The position numbers and the translations under genes were made by a program. Below the pieces are notes generated by a model. That model saw only the letters and a program-made list of their open reading frames with translations. It was not told the origin of the DNA and did not search any database. This document shows, one piece after another, positions 1 to 7,350 of a DNA stretch of 11,042 nt (position 1 is its first letter; each line of letters starts with the position of its first letter). This stretch comes from DASQFI01 sp050264575 (lineage in GTDB: Bacteria; Acidobacteriota; Vicinamibacteria; Vicinamibacterales; SCN-69-37). The stretch lies in contig JBLNGH010000603.1 in assembly GCA_050264575.1 (NCBI GenBank), positions 1-11,042 of the forward strand, in the 5' to 3' direction.

Positions 1-1
1 G

Positions 2-772
2 GAGCCTGTGACGCTCGTCGGCATCTCGCAGGGCGCGGCCACGTGCGTCATGTACGCGGTGCGCCATCCGGAACGCGTCGCGAAGCTGGTGCTTTACGGC
101 GGCTACGCGCGGGGCTGGGCGCGTCGCGATCAAACCTCCGATCGGACGTACAAGGCGATCGTCGATCTGGCCCGGATCGGCTGGGGCAAAGAAAACCCGA
201 CGTTCCGGCAGCTCTTCACGTCGCGGTTCATTCCCGGCGGGACGCCGGAGCAGCTCCAGTGGTTCAACGATCTCTGCCGGAAGACGACGACGGGCGAGGT
301 GGCGGCGAACATTCTAGAGTCTCGATCGGTGATCGACATCGCCGACCAGTTGGGGCGCGTCAAGGCGCCGACGCTGGTCCTGCACGCGCGCGGCGACGAG
401 GTGCAGCCGATCGACGAAGGCCGGCTGCTCGCGGCGGGCATTCCGGGCGCGGAGTTCATCGAGCTCGACTCGCGCAACCACGTGCTCCTCGAGCACGAGC
501 CGGCTTGGCGCCGCTTCTGCGATGCCGTCCTCGAGTTCACACAGGGGCGGCACGCGGCATCTGAAGATCCCGCATTTGTCGATCTCTCGGCTCGTGAGCG
601 CCAGATTCTGACGCTGATCGCCCAGGGGCTCGGCAACGCGGAGATTGCCGAGCGCCTGGGGATCAGCGAGAAGACCGTTCGCAACCACACGTCGCACCTC
701 TTCGACAAGCTCGGCGTGTGGACGCGCGCGCAGGCGATCGTCTTCGCCCGCGAGCGGCGGTTTGCGGAGTAG
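2..772 (+). CDS. Alpha/beta-hydrolase fused to LuxR-type HTH regulator, 5'-truncated
   Basis: This is the C-terminal part of a two-domain protein whose beginning lies before the window; the frame is open from base 2. Near the visible N-terminus is a nucleophile elbow, G-I-S-Q-G, with Ser at residue 7 counted from the GTG at base 8. The other expected triad members are visible: Asp130 in ARGDEVQP and His158 in SRNHVLLEH. The hydrolase fold ends near residue 178. Residues about 192-250 form a GerE/LuxR helix-turn-helix (LSARERQIL, then AEIAERLGISEKTVRNHTSHL, a dimer-helix KLGVWTRAQA). Known members of this architecture are regulators in which the hydrolase-like part probably binds or turns over a small ligand and the HTH binds DNA; the ligand cannot be read from sequence. 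Upstream domains (for example BTAD or cyclase) may be missing here. It converges on the TonB receptor gene with only 24 bp between stops. Confidence 0.9.
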   Translation, partial: EPVTLVGISQGAATCVMYAVRHPERVAKLVLYGGYARGWARRDQTSDRTYKAIVDLARIGWGKENPTFRQLFTSRFIPGGTPEQLQWFNDLCRKTTTGEVAANILESRSVIDIADQLGRVKAPTLVLHARGDEVQPIDEGRLLAAGIPGAEFIELDSRNHVLLEHEPAWRRFCDAVLEFTQGRHAASEDPAFVDLSARERQILTLIAQGLGNAEIAERLGISEKTVRNHTSHLFDKLGVWTRAQAIVFARERRFAE

Positions 773-796
773 GCACGGGCGCCCCGCTCACCCGCG

Positions 797-3586
797 TCAG
801 CGCCCGAGACTCAATCGAACGCTGAGCATCGCTCGCCGCGGATCCATGAACACGTTGGGCTGCCCGAACGTCGGCGCCGCCAGTACATCGGACCTGAGCG
901 ATTCTTCGGCGCTGTCGTTGAGGAGATTCAGCACGTCCAGACGCAGGTCGACTGTTCCGGCGCCGCCGGCTTTCAGCGTCTTCTCGATCCGCAGATCGAT
1001 CAGCGACTGCGACGACAACCGGCGCGACCCGCGCGGTTCGAGCAGCACCCGCTGCGTCGGCTGGTTGTTGGTCTGCGGCAGCGCTACGAGCGCCGTCGCC
1101 ATCCATGGCCTGCCGCTGAAGCACTGCAGGTTCGCCGCCACCAGCAGGTTCCATGGCAAATGCGCAACGCCGGTCGCGCGGAAGGCGTGGGGCCGATCGT
1201 TGGGAAGCCGGCCTTCGGCGTTCGTCAGATCGTTGGGATCCTGACCGAACGTCAGGAAACTCGGCCGCGCGATCGTGCTGAACTGCGCTTCGGATGCCGG
1301 CGCATTGCTCGTGACCTGAACGCCGTACGCCCGGGTGAATGTGTAAGAGCCCGAGGCCTGCCATCGGTTCGACAGCCGCTTCTCCAGCGCGACGACGAGG
1401 CCGTCGTACTCGAGGAAGAGCGTGTCAGGGTTCGTCAGGAGAAAACGCCGATCGGCCGTCGAGTTCGTCAGCGCAAACACAGGCAGCACGGTGCCGTCGG
1501 CGAGCGTCCGGGTTTCCGCGCGGTACTGGCCGCCTGTGTCCGTCCAGCCGATGAAGTCGCTGCCTCGCTTCCGGATGTACGCGGCCGACGCCACGAGTCC
1601 GCGCAGGATCTGCCGATCCATCGCCAGCGAAAACTCGTCGGTGTGCGGCGGACGTGTGTGCGCATCGATGGCGAGGTTCACTGTTGGATCGACCACCGAG
1701 ACGAGCTTGGTGTAGCCGCCTGTCGCGTCCTCATACGCCAAGGTCGTCACCCGCGTCACGCCCGGATGTGTCACGTCCAGTTCGCCGGTCAGCACGCCCT
1801 GGTTGAAGCGTCCGTAGTTGGCGCGCAGGACGGTCAGGCCCTCTTGGTCGAGCTTGACGACGATGCCGAGGCGGGGTGAGACGACGTTCCAGGTATAGAG
1901 CGTGCCCAGACCCTTGGTGACGCCGTCAGTCTCGTGTCCGTTGGCGTCGACACCGGGGAGATCCGGACTGGTCGCGCGGATGTGATCGTACCGGACACCT
2001 GCATCGAGCGTGATTCGATCGTTCACGGAAACCGAGTCGCTGCCGAAGAGGGCCGTCGTCATGAAGCGGCCGCCTCCGATCCAGGGGTCGCGGGAGATCG
2101 ACTGCAACGGCGCGCCGCTGGCTGCGTCCAGGTACTGCACACCGCCGGGGAACGCCTGCGGTGCCCGATGCTCGCCACGTTCTAACTCGACGCCCGTCTT
2201 GAAGTGGTGATTCACGCCGATCCACTCGGGCTCATACCGGTTGAGTACCGCCTTTGCGGTCACGCGATCGAGCGCGAGCGCGCCGACTTGTGGAGCGTTC
2301 TTGCTCAGGATGTTGGTGCCCTGTTGCCGATGGGAGGGCGTGGTCCAGTCGCCAGAGCTGGGATCGCTGTCCTGGTCGAGCGTGAACCGGCTGACGCGAG
2401 CTTCCCACACGGTCTTGTCCGACAGCACGTGCGTGAGATGGCCGAACGTCATGCTGGGGACCGACGCGTGCGGGCGCTGCGTCGCGATGAATGGCGTGGT
2501 GACGGTCGGGACGGTCGGATTGACCCAGAACTCCTCGTGGAAGCTCTGCATCAGCTGCATGTTCTGCGTGAGCTTCCACGTGAGCTTTCCGAAGACCTTG
2601 TCCTGCTCGTACTTTCGCGGGTACGCGGGATCGGCGCCGGGCTGGCTGTCGTAGTCCCGGAGGTACTGGTACCCCGCGAAGAACCACAGCCGGTTCTGCA
2701 CGACCGGACCGCCGGCGTTCGTCGTGAAGTCGCGGTATCTGATCCGTTCGTAGCCGGTCTGCGTGCCGTTCGGCAGCGCGAGCCGCACGGGCTGCGACGT
2801 CAGGCCCGACGTCTGCGCGTAGTACGACGTGTCACCCTGATAGCGCGCGCCGCCTTGCTTGGTCACGATGTTGAACACGCCGCCCTGGATGTTGCCGAAC
2901 TCGACCGATGCGCCCGTGGACTGCACGTGGATTTCCTGGATGACGTCCATGCTCGGCTCCGCGCGCGACACCCCCTGGCAGGGACACGTGTAGTTCGTCC
3001 CGTCGATCAAGAACGCATTCTCGTTGACGCCACTTCCGGTCACCGAGACCGTGTTCACCGTCGTGCTGGAGGGGCTGGTGGGGGACACGCCTGGCGCGTT
3101 CCTGATGGCGTCGAACCACTGCCGGCGTGTAGGAATTGCTGCCAGGAAATCCTGGCCGACCGTCGTGACGAGCCCGCTCCCTTGCAACTCGAGCTTTGAT
3201 GTCGCCGTGACGTTCACCGATTCGGCAACGGCGGCCACGGTCAACATCACCGGATGATCGATCGTCGTCCCGGCGCCGACCGTGATTCCCTCATGCCTGA
3301 CGGACGCGACTTTCGGCGGCATCTCGACCGTGAGGACGTACACGCCGGGAGCCAGTACCGGAAATCGCCACTGACCCTGAGCGTTGGTGGTCGTGCGTTG
3401 ATCGCCGCCCATGAGGGCGGGGGAGGAGAGCCGAACCGTGGCGCCCGCGAGGACGCCCCCCTGCTCGTCCTTCACCGTTCCCTGGAGCGACCCGGTCAAT
3501 CCCTGACCGCTGGCCGTGACCGTGAGCCCGGCGAAGACGGCCCCGAGAAGCAAGAACCCGATAGCCCAATGACGCATGACGCTCAT
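797..3586 (-). CDS. TonB-dependent outer-membrane receptor with N-terminal CarboxypepD_reg-like domain
   Basis: An outer-membrane, TonB-energised beta-barrel of 929 aa from the chosen ATG. It starts with a signal peptide (MRHWAIGFLLLGAVFAGL, probable cleavage after TASG, about residue 27). A carboxypeptidase-regulatory-like beta-sandwich follows at about 32-120 (GTVKDEQGGVLAGATV, then NAQGQWRFPVLAPGVY). A plug domain spans about 125-250, with the usual FLIDGTNY and QGGVFNIVTKQGG segments. The rest is barrel with strands such as TLDAGVRYDHI and VSPRLGIVVKL, ending MLSVRLSLGR. The frame is open further up to 3640, but two good Shine-Dalgarno sequences pick the start: AAAGGAG lies 8 nt before the ATG at 3586 and AAGGAG lies 9 nt before a second ATG at 3577, three codons later. 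Either start gives an intact signal peptide. Such Oar-like receptors are very numerous in Acidobacteriota and the substrate is not predictable. It follows the kinase gene by 108 bp, so co-transcription is possible. An odd feature is a Cys-Pro-Cys motif (Cys201, Cys203) inside the plug. Confidence 0.93.
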   Translation of the reverse strand: MSVMRHWAIGFLLLGAVFAGLTVTASGQGLTGSLQGTVKDEQGGVLAGATVRLSSPALMGGDQRTTTNAQGQWRFPVLAPGVYVLTVEMPPKVASVRHEGITVGAGTTIDHPVMLTVAAVAESVNVTATSKLELQGSGLVTTVGQDFLAAIPTRRQWFDAIRNAPGVSPTSPSSTTVNTVSVTGSGVNENAFLIDGTNYTCPCQGVSRAEPSMDVIQEIHVQSTGASVEFGNIQGGVFNIVTKQGGARYQGDTSYYAQTSGLTSQPVRLALPNGTQTGYERIRYRDFTTNAGGPVVQNRLWFFAGYQYLRDYDSQPGADPAYPRKYEQDKVFGKLTWKLTQNMQLMQSFHEEFWVNPTVPTVTTPFIATQRPHASVPSMTFGHLTHVLSDKTVWEARVSRFTLDQDSDPSSGDWTTPSHRQQGTNILSKNAPQVGALALDRVTAKAVLNRYEPEWIGVNHHFKTGVELERGEHRAPQAFPGGVQYLDAASGAPLQSISRDPWIGGGRFMTTALFGSDSVSVNDRITLDAGVRYDHIRATSPDLPGVDANGHETDGVTKGLGTLYTWNVVSPRLGIVVKLDQEGLTVLRANYGRFNQGVLTGELDVTHPGVTRVTTLAYEDATGGYTKLVSVVDPTVNLAIDAHTRPPHTDEFSLAMDRQILRGLVASAAYIRKRGSDFIGWTDTGGQYRAETRTLADGTVLPVFALTNSTADRRFLLTNPDTLFLEYDGLVVALEKRLSNRWQASGSYTFTRAYGVQVTSNAPASEAQFSTIARPSFLTFGQDPNDLTNAEGRLPNDRPHAFRATGVAHLPWNLLVAANLQCFSGRPWMATALVALPQTNNQPTQRVLLEPRGSRRLSSQSLIDLRIEKTLKAGGAGTVDLRLDVLNLLNDSAEESLRSDVLAAPTFGQPNVFMDPRRAMLSVRLSLGR

Positions 3587-3593
3587 CTCCTTG

Positions 3594-3616
3594 GCTCCTT
3601 TCAGGCTCAAAGGAGC
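3594..3616 (-). promoter_or_regulatory. Hairpin enclosing the Shine-Dalgarno sequence of the TonB receptor gene
   Basis: On the transcript strand the leader reads GCTCCTTT, 7 nt loop GAGCCTG, then AAAGGAGC. This is a perfect 8-bp stem. The 3' arm contains AAAGGAG, the Shine-Dalgarno sequence for the ATG at 3586, and the 5' arm CTCCTTT has the same sequence as the anti-Shine-Dalgarno end of 16S rRNA. A second Shine-Dalgarno, AAGGAG at 3587-3592, stays outside the stem and could serve the ATG at 3577. A smaller dyad, ACGGG-4 nt-CCCGT, lies just upstream at 3639-3652; it has no T-tract, so it is not a convincing terminator. The pairing is seen directly; a role in translational control is inference. 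Confidence 0.5.
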
Positions 3617-3694
3617 GGTTTCGCGAGTCCGTCCGCTCACGGGAAGACCCGTTATCAGCAGAGGCGTGAAAACCCGGCCCGAACTGGCATCCGG

Positions 3695-6610
3695 TTATCG
3701 CGGAGCTCGATTGGGGTCTGACCGCGGAAGAAGGCCGTCGAAACGCACGATATCGGCGTCCCGGTCTGCGACGGCGGCATAGATGAACTTCCCATCCGGC
3801 GACCAGGAGACCTGGCGGGCAATGAGGACGGCGCGGCGGCCGAAATCGGTGAGCTGGCGATGCGGGCCGCCATCCGTTGGGAGCGCCCAGATGTTGGTGG
3901 TCCCGCCGTCCATCAAGGGGACAGCCAGCCACCGTCCGTCCGGAGACAGGACGGCCGCTGTGGGCCACTGTGGCACCCGCGACCGTGCGTAGCCCGTCAC
4001 CGATATGCCAGTTGAATTCTCAGGACTCGCTCTGTAGATCTCACCCGGATTGCTTGGACCGCCGGGAGAGTAGTAAAGGCCCTCGCGCGACGGAATCGGG
4101 ATGCCGGCGTCACACAGTACCTGAGTGCCGGAGGCGCCGTCGTCAAGCGCAATCTTGTGGACGCAGGGTTTCGTCGCTTCGTCGTATTTCTGGAAGTAGA
4201 GCCACTTGCCATCCGGGGACCACGATGCTCCAGTGCCTTCCGCCAGTAATCGATCGCCCGTCCCGTCCGAGTGAATGATTCTCTCGTGGTAAACGGTCCC
4301 GACCGGTTTCCAGATGAATTGGATGAAGTTGATCCAATCGTTCGTTGGTGACCAGATTGGGAGCCCGAGCATTACGTCGCGGTCCTGCTCGAACGTGATT
4401 TGCCTTCGCTCGGAGCCATCAATCTTGATCACCCAGATGTTGCCGTGTCCGCCGCTGTCGGATAGGTATGCAATCTGCTTTCCGTCCGGACTGACAGAAG
4501 GAGTCTGCACTTGAGCCGTCTGCGTGGTGATCTGCCGGCCATTGGCGACGTTCGCGGCGGGCGATCCCGAGACGGGGTAGCCCCAGATCTCCGAGTGCAT
4601 CTGAACGCGACTCGCGTAGAGCTTTCCGGCCGGCGCGATGTCGGGATCCACGTAGGTCTCGCCGCCGACCGTAAGCTGGCGCTCGCTCCGCCCGTCGCGA
4701 GACACCAGGCGCAGCTGGTACACGGGTGGATACATGACGGTGCTGCCTGTCGACGAGGCATACACGAGGGCAGAGCTGTCCGCCAGCCAGGCAAGTCCTC
4801 TGATCCTGAGGGCGAGAGCGACGACGACCGGAGCTCCACCCGCGACCTCGGCGACATAGATCGCATAGTCTCCGCTTCGGCCTTCATTGGCGACGTAGGC
4901 GATCGAGCGGCCGTCCGGTGACCAGCGGGGCGTCCCAAACTCAACCGTCGGCAGTGTCGTGATGGTTGCCAGCGGGGTACCGTTGCGATCGAGGATCGTC
5001 AGCGCGACGCCGTCGTGTGTTTTCAGAAACGTGGCCAGTCGACCGTCTTTGAAGACATCCGCGCCGCTCACCGACCTCGATAAGTAGCGCCGTGGGCCAC
5101 CAAGCGTCGGGATTTCCCAAAGCGTGCCATCTTCGCCTTCTTTCGACGAGGGCGTGTAGCACACGATGCCGCTCGCGTCAGGCAGCCAGCGTGGGTAATC
5201 GTGATCGGCGGCGTCGTGTGTGACCTGGAGGGGTGGGCTGCGTCCGGTCCGACGTATCCAGATCTGCCGACGGCCATCGATCGGTCTCACGAACGCAATC
5301 TCATTGCCGTCAGGAGACACCGCTGGGGCCTCCTCGATGCCGACGAAGTCGGTGATTCTCTCGAATCCCACTTCCGTTGCCGGCGCGGGGGCGGCCGCCG
5401 GCGCGGGGTTCCATCGCCGATCTGCCAGTACACCGGCGAGGACCGCGAGGACGATTCCACCTGCAACCGCGAGCAGCCACCATGGCCGTGGCGTTCGGCG
5501 CGACGCAACCGGCGCGGAGACATCCGATCGCGTCACGCCGGACGGCCGCGCGAGCGCATCGTCCAGCTCCGCGCGCACGTCGCCGATGTCGCGCCGGCGC
5601 TGCTTGACGTCTTTCTCCAGGCACCGCTGCAATAGTGTCGTGACCGACGTCGGCAGACGGGAGGGCAAAGCGGCCCAGTCGGGCTCATGATGGAGGACCG
5701 CTGCGAGCGTGTCGGACACGCTCGGCCCCTCGAACGCGATGCGGCCCGTCAGCATTTCGTAGAGCAGGCACCCGAACGCCCAGATGTCGGCTCGCTTGCC
5801 CACGGCCTGTCCGCGCGCCTGCTCCGGGCTCATGTAGGCGGCGGTTCCGAGAATGACGCCGCCGTCGGACGTGATCGTGGGAGAGCGCGTCAGATCGCTG
5901 GCGTCATCTCCACTCGTGTACGTCCGTGCGAGACCGAAGTCGAGCACCTTCACGACGTCGTTCGGCGTGATCTTGACGTTGGCCGGTTTGAGATCGCGAT
6001 GGACGATCCCCTTCTCGTGCGCGGCGTCGAGTGCGTCGGCGATCTGCCGCGCCCAGGTCAGCGCCTGTTTGATGGGTATCGGCCCGCGGGCGATCCGATC
6101 CGCGAGCGTGTCGCCCTCGACGAGTTCCAGCACGAGCGCGCGCATGCCTCCGCTTTCTTCGAGGCCGTGGATCATGCCGATGTGGGGATGGTTGAGGGAC
6201 GCGAGCACGCGCGCTTCGCGCTCGAATCGGGCGAGGCGATCGGGATCCGCCGTGAACGCGCGCGGCAGTACTTTGATCGCCACCTCACGATCGAGGCGCG
6301 TGTCGCGGGCCCGGTAGACCTCGCCCATGCCGCCTTTACCCAGCAGCGCCTGAATCTGATAGACGCCGATTCGCTGGCCGGTCAGGTGGATGGCGGCGTT
6401 CGAGTGCTGCGCCATGCCCGCCGCGACGTGAAGTGCAGGCTGCTCGAGAAACCCGGTGTGCGACGTCTGGTCCAGGAGCGACTGCACTTCCCGTCGCAGT
6501 TCCTCGTCACCCGCGCAGGACTCCGTCAGGAAGGCGGATCGCGACTCAGGGGGGCGCTCGAGCGCGGCGTGAAAGATCCGCTCGACCTCCGACCACCGGT
6601 GACCGGTCAT
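3695..6610 (-). CDS. Transmembrane Hanks-type Ser/Thr protein kinase with C-terminal PD40 (TolB-like) beta-propeller
   Basis: A 971-aa membrane kinase. Residues 1-75 are a helical N-terminal module (WSEVERIFHAAL ... GFLEQPAL). The kinase domain is at about 83-350: glycine loop GKGGMGEVY (91-99), catalytic Lys113 in VAIKV, HRDLKPAN (204-211, an RD kinase), DFG (224-226) and SPE (261-263), with a Ser/Thr-rich activation segment (231-250). One transmembrane helix follows at about 377-396 (WWLLAVAGGIVLAVLAGVLA), then an Ala/Pro linker. Residues about 415-960 carry at least six clear PD40 signatures (SPDG, for example VSPDGNEIAFV and WSPDGKFIYAA) plus several degenerate ones, so a beta-propeller, presumably periplasmic and sensory. 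All catalytic residues are present. The start is the ATG 15 bp after the stop of the sigma-factor gene; its Shine-Dalgarno is poor, so translational coupling is likely. This architecture is common in Acidobacteriota. Its probable substrate by context is the preceding sigma factor; that is inference. Confidence 0.95.
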   Translation of the reverse strand: MTGHRWSEVERIFHAALERPPESRSAFLTESCAGDEELRREVQSLLDQTSHTGFLEQPALHVAAGMAQHSNAAIHLTGQRIGVYQIQALLGKGGMGEVYRARDTRLDREVAIKVLPRAFTADPDRLARFEREARVLASLNHPHIGMIHGLEESGGMRALVLELVEGDTLADRIARGPIPIKQALTWARQIADALDAAHEKGIVHRDLKPANVKITPNDVVKVLDFGLARTYTSGDDASDLTRSPTITSDGGVILGTAAYMSPEQARGQAVGKRADIWAFGCLLYEMLTGRIAFEGPSVSDTLAAVLHHEPDWAALPSRLPTSVTTLLQRCLEKDVKQRRRDIGDVRAELDDALARPSGVTRSDVSAPVASRRTPRPWWLLAVAGGIVLAVLAGVLADRRWNPAPAAAPAPATEVGFERITDFVGIEEAPAVSPDGNEIAFVRPIDGRRQIWIRRTGRSPPLQVTHDAADHDYPRWLPDASGIVCYTPSSKEGEDGTLWEIPTLGGPRRYLSRSVSGADVFKDGRLATFLKTHDGVALTILDRNGTPLATITTLPTVEFGTPRWSPDGRSIAYVANEGRSGDYAIYVAEVAGGAPVVVALALRIRGLAWLADSSALVYASSTGSTVMYPPVYQLRLVSRDGRSERQLTVGGETYVDPDIAPAGKLYASRVQMHSEIWGYPVSGSPAANVANGRQITTQTAQVQTPSVSPDGKQIAYLSDSGGHGNIWVIKIDGSERRQITFEQDRDVMLGLPIWSPTNDWINFIQFIWKPVGTVYHERIIHSDGTGDRLLAEGTGASWSPDGKWLYFQKYDEATKPCVHKIALDDGASGTQVLCDAGIPIPSREGLYYSPGGPSNPGEIYRASPENSTGISVTGYARSRVPQWPTAAVLSPDGRWLAVPLMDGGTTNIWALPTDGGPHRQLTDFGRRAVLIARQVSWSPDGKFIYAAVADRDADIVRFDGLLPRSDPNRAPR

Positions 6611-6625
6611 GGGCGGCGGCCCATT

Positions 6626-7219
6626 CTAGTCCTGGCTGCCGCGGAGCTGCCGGAGAAGCCACGCTTTGGCGAGCTTCCAGTCGCGCATCACCGTTTCCGG
6701 CGACACGTGCAGCGCTTCAGCGGTCTCGTTCACGCTCAGGCCGCCGAAGAATCGCATTTCGATCACGCGGCTTTTTCGCTCGTCGACCTTCGCGAGCGCA
6801 TCGAGCGCATCGTCGAGCGCCACGAGATCGCGGCCGGGCTCGTCCGAGAGCCCGACGTCGTCGACCAGCGTCACGCGCACGGCCCCGCCGCCGCGTTTCT
6901 GATACTGCTTCGATCGCGCAAAGTCGACGAGGATGCGCCGCATGACCCGCGCCGACATCGCCAGGAAGTGCGCGCGGTTCTGCCAGTTCATGCCCCGGGT
7001 CTCGACGAGCCGGAGGTACGCCTCGTTCACGAGGGCGGTGGCCTGGAGGCTGTGGCCGGCTTTCTCGCCGGCCATGCACGCGAGCGCGATACGATGGAGC
7101 TCGTCGTGGACAATCGGGACCAGCTCGTTGAGCGCCGACTCGTTGCCGGCGCCCCACGCGAGGAGCAGCTCCGTCACATGATGGGATGACGGGTCCGATG
7201 AGCTGCCGCCGGTCGCCAT
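6626..7219 (-). CDS. ECF-type RNA polymerase sigma factor (Sigma70_ECF / TIGR02999-like), kinase-linked
   Basis: A 197-aa alternative sigma factor. Region 2 is at about 15-105, including NRAHFLAMSARVMRRILVDFAR; region 4 is at about 135-190, with the HTH LSVNETAEALHVSPETVMRDW followed by KLAKAWL. The pattern (RFFGG, ETAEAL, RDW..AKAWL) is that of the Sigma70_ECF family typical of Planctomycetes and Acidobacteriota, whose members often sit beside Ser/Thr kinases instead of anti-sigma genes. That is the case here, with the kinase 15 bp downstream. The frame extends to an ATG at 7264, but the ATG at 7219 gives the usual family length and leaves a promoter-like sequence upstream; an earlier start would place coding over it. 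Notably, the region 2.2 core-binding segment reads QATALVNEAYLRL: the canonical Asp of DLVQE is Ala62, next to Thr61. The second sigma factor in this window has TDLVQE at the same place. Confidence 0.93.
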   Translation of the reverse strand: MATGGSSSDPSSHHVTELLLAWGAGNESALNELVPIVHDELHRIALACMAGEKAGHSLQATALVNEAYLRLVETRGMNWQNRAHFLAMSARVMRRILVDFARSKQYQKRGGGAVRVTLVDDVGLSDEPGRDLVALDDALDALAKVDERKSRVIEMRFFGGLSVNETAEALHVSPETVMRDWKLAKAWLLRQLRGSQD

Positions 7220-7235
7220 GGTCCGCCGGGCGCGA

Positions 7236-7264
7236 ATGTTACACCCGGCGCATTCGGCGGCCAA
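7236..7264 (-). promoter_or_regulatory. Putative sigma70-like promoter of the first sigma-kinase operon
   Basis: On the minus strand TTGGCC (7259-7264) and TAACAT (7236-7241) are separated by 17 bp, each matching four of six consensus bases. Transcription would start about 9-10 nt before the ATG at 7219, giving a very short leader. This is a consensus match only; such matches also occur by chance. Confidence 0.35.
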
Positions 7265-7289
7265 TTACCACGCGCTGCCCGGCGCCGAT

Positions 7290-7312
7290 CGACACAGGTT
7301 GACGCAGGTCAA
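7290..7312 (-). repeat. Two 10-bp tandem repeats overlapping a short dyad upstream of the sigma promoter
   Basis: The minus strand carries ACCTGCGTCA followed directly by ACCTGTGTCG (7290-7309), eight of ten bases identical and spaced by one helical turn. An overlapping perfect dyad TTGAC-4 nt-GTCAA covers 7299-7312. The block ends 25 bp upstream of the putative -35 element, a typical activator position. Function is inferred from position alone. The rest of the 131-bp gap between the racemase stop and the sigma start shows nothing else I can name. Confidence 0.35.
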
Positions 7313-7350
7313 TCGTCTTCGCGCACGAGCGGCGGTGTGCGGAGTGAGAT

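Noticed and set aside
773..796. A bidirectional terminator between the convergent genes
   Set aside because: Only 24 bp separate the stops and the sole symmetry is the 8-bp GGGCGCCC with no T-tract.
2204..3199. A 331-codon open frame on the plus strand inside the TonB receptor gene
   Set aside because: It is antisense to a clear receptor and has low-complexity Arg/Val/Leu composition with no motif or Shine-Dalgarno.
3587..3640. An 18-codon N-terminal extension of the TonB receptor
   Set aside because: It would bury the signal peptide behind charged residues, while two good Shine-Dalgarno sequences lie just before the downstream ATGs.
5687..7189. A 500-codon open frame on the plus strand, antisense to the kinase and first sigma factor
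   Set aside because: Its codons mirror the GC-rich third positions of the real minus-strand genes, its translation is Arg/His-rich with no recognisable domain, and it spans two well-supported genes.
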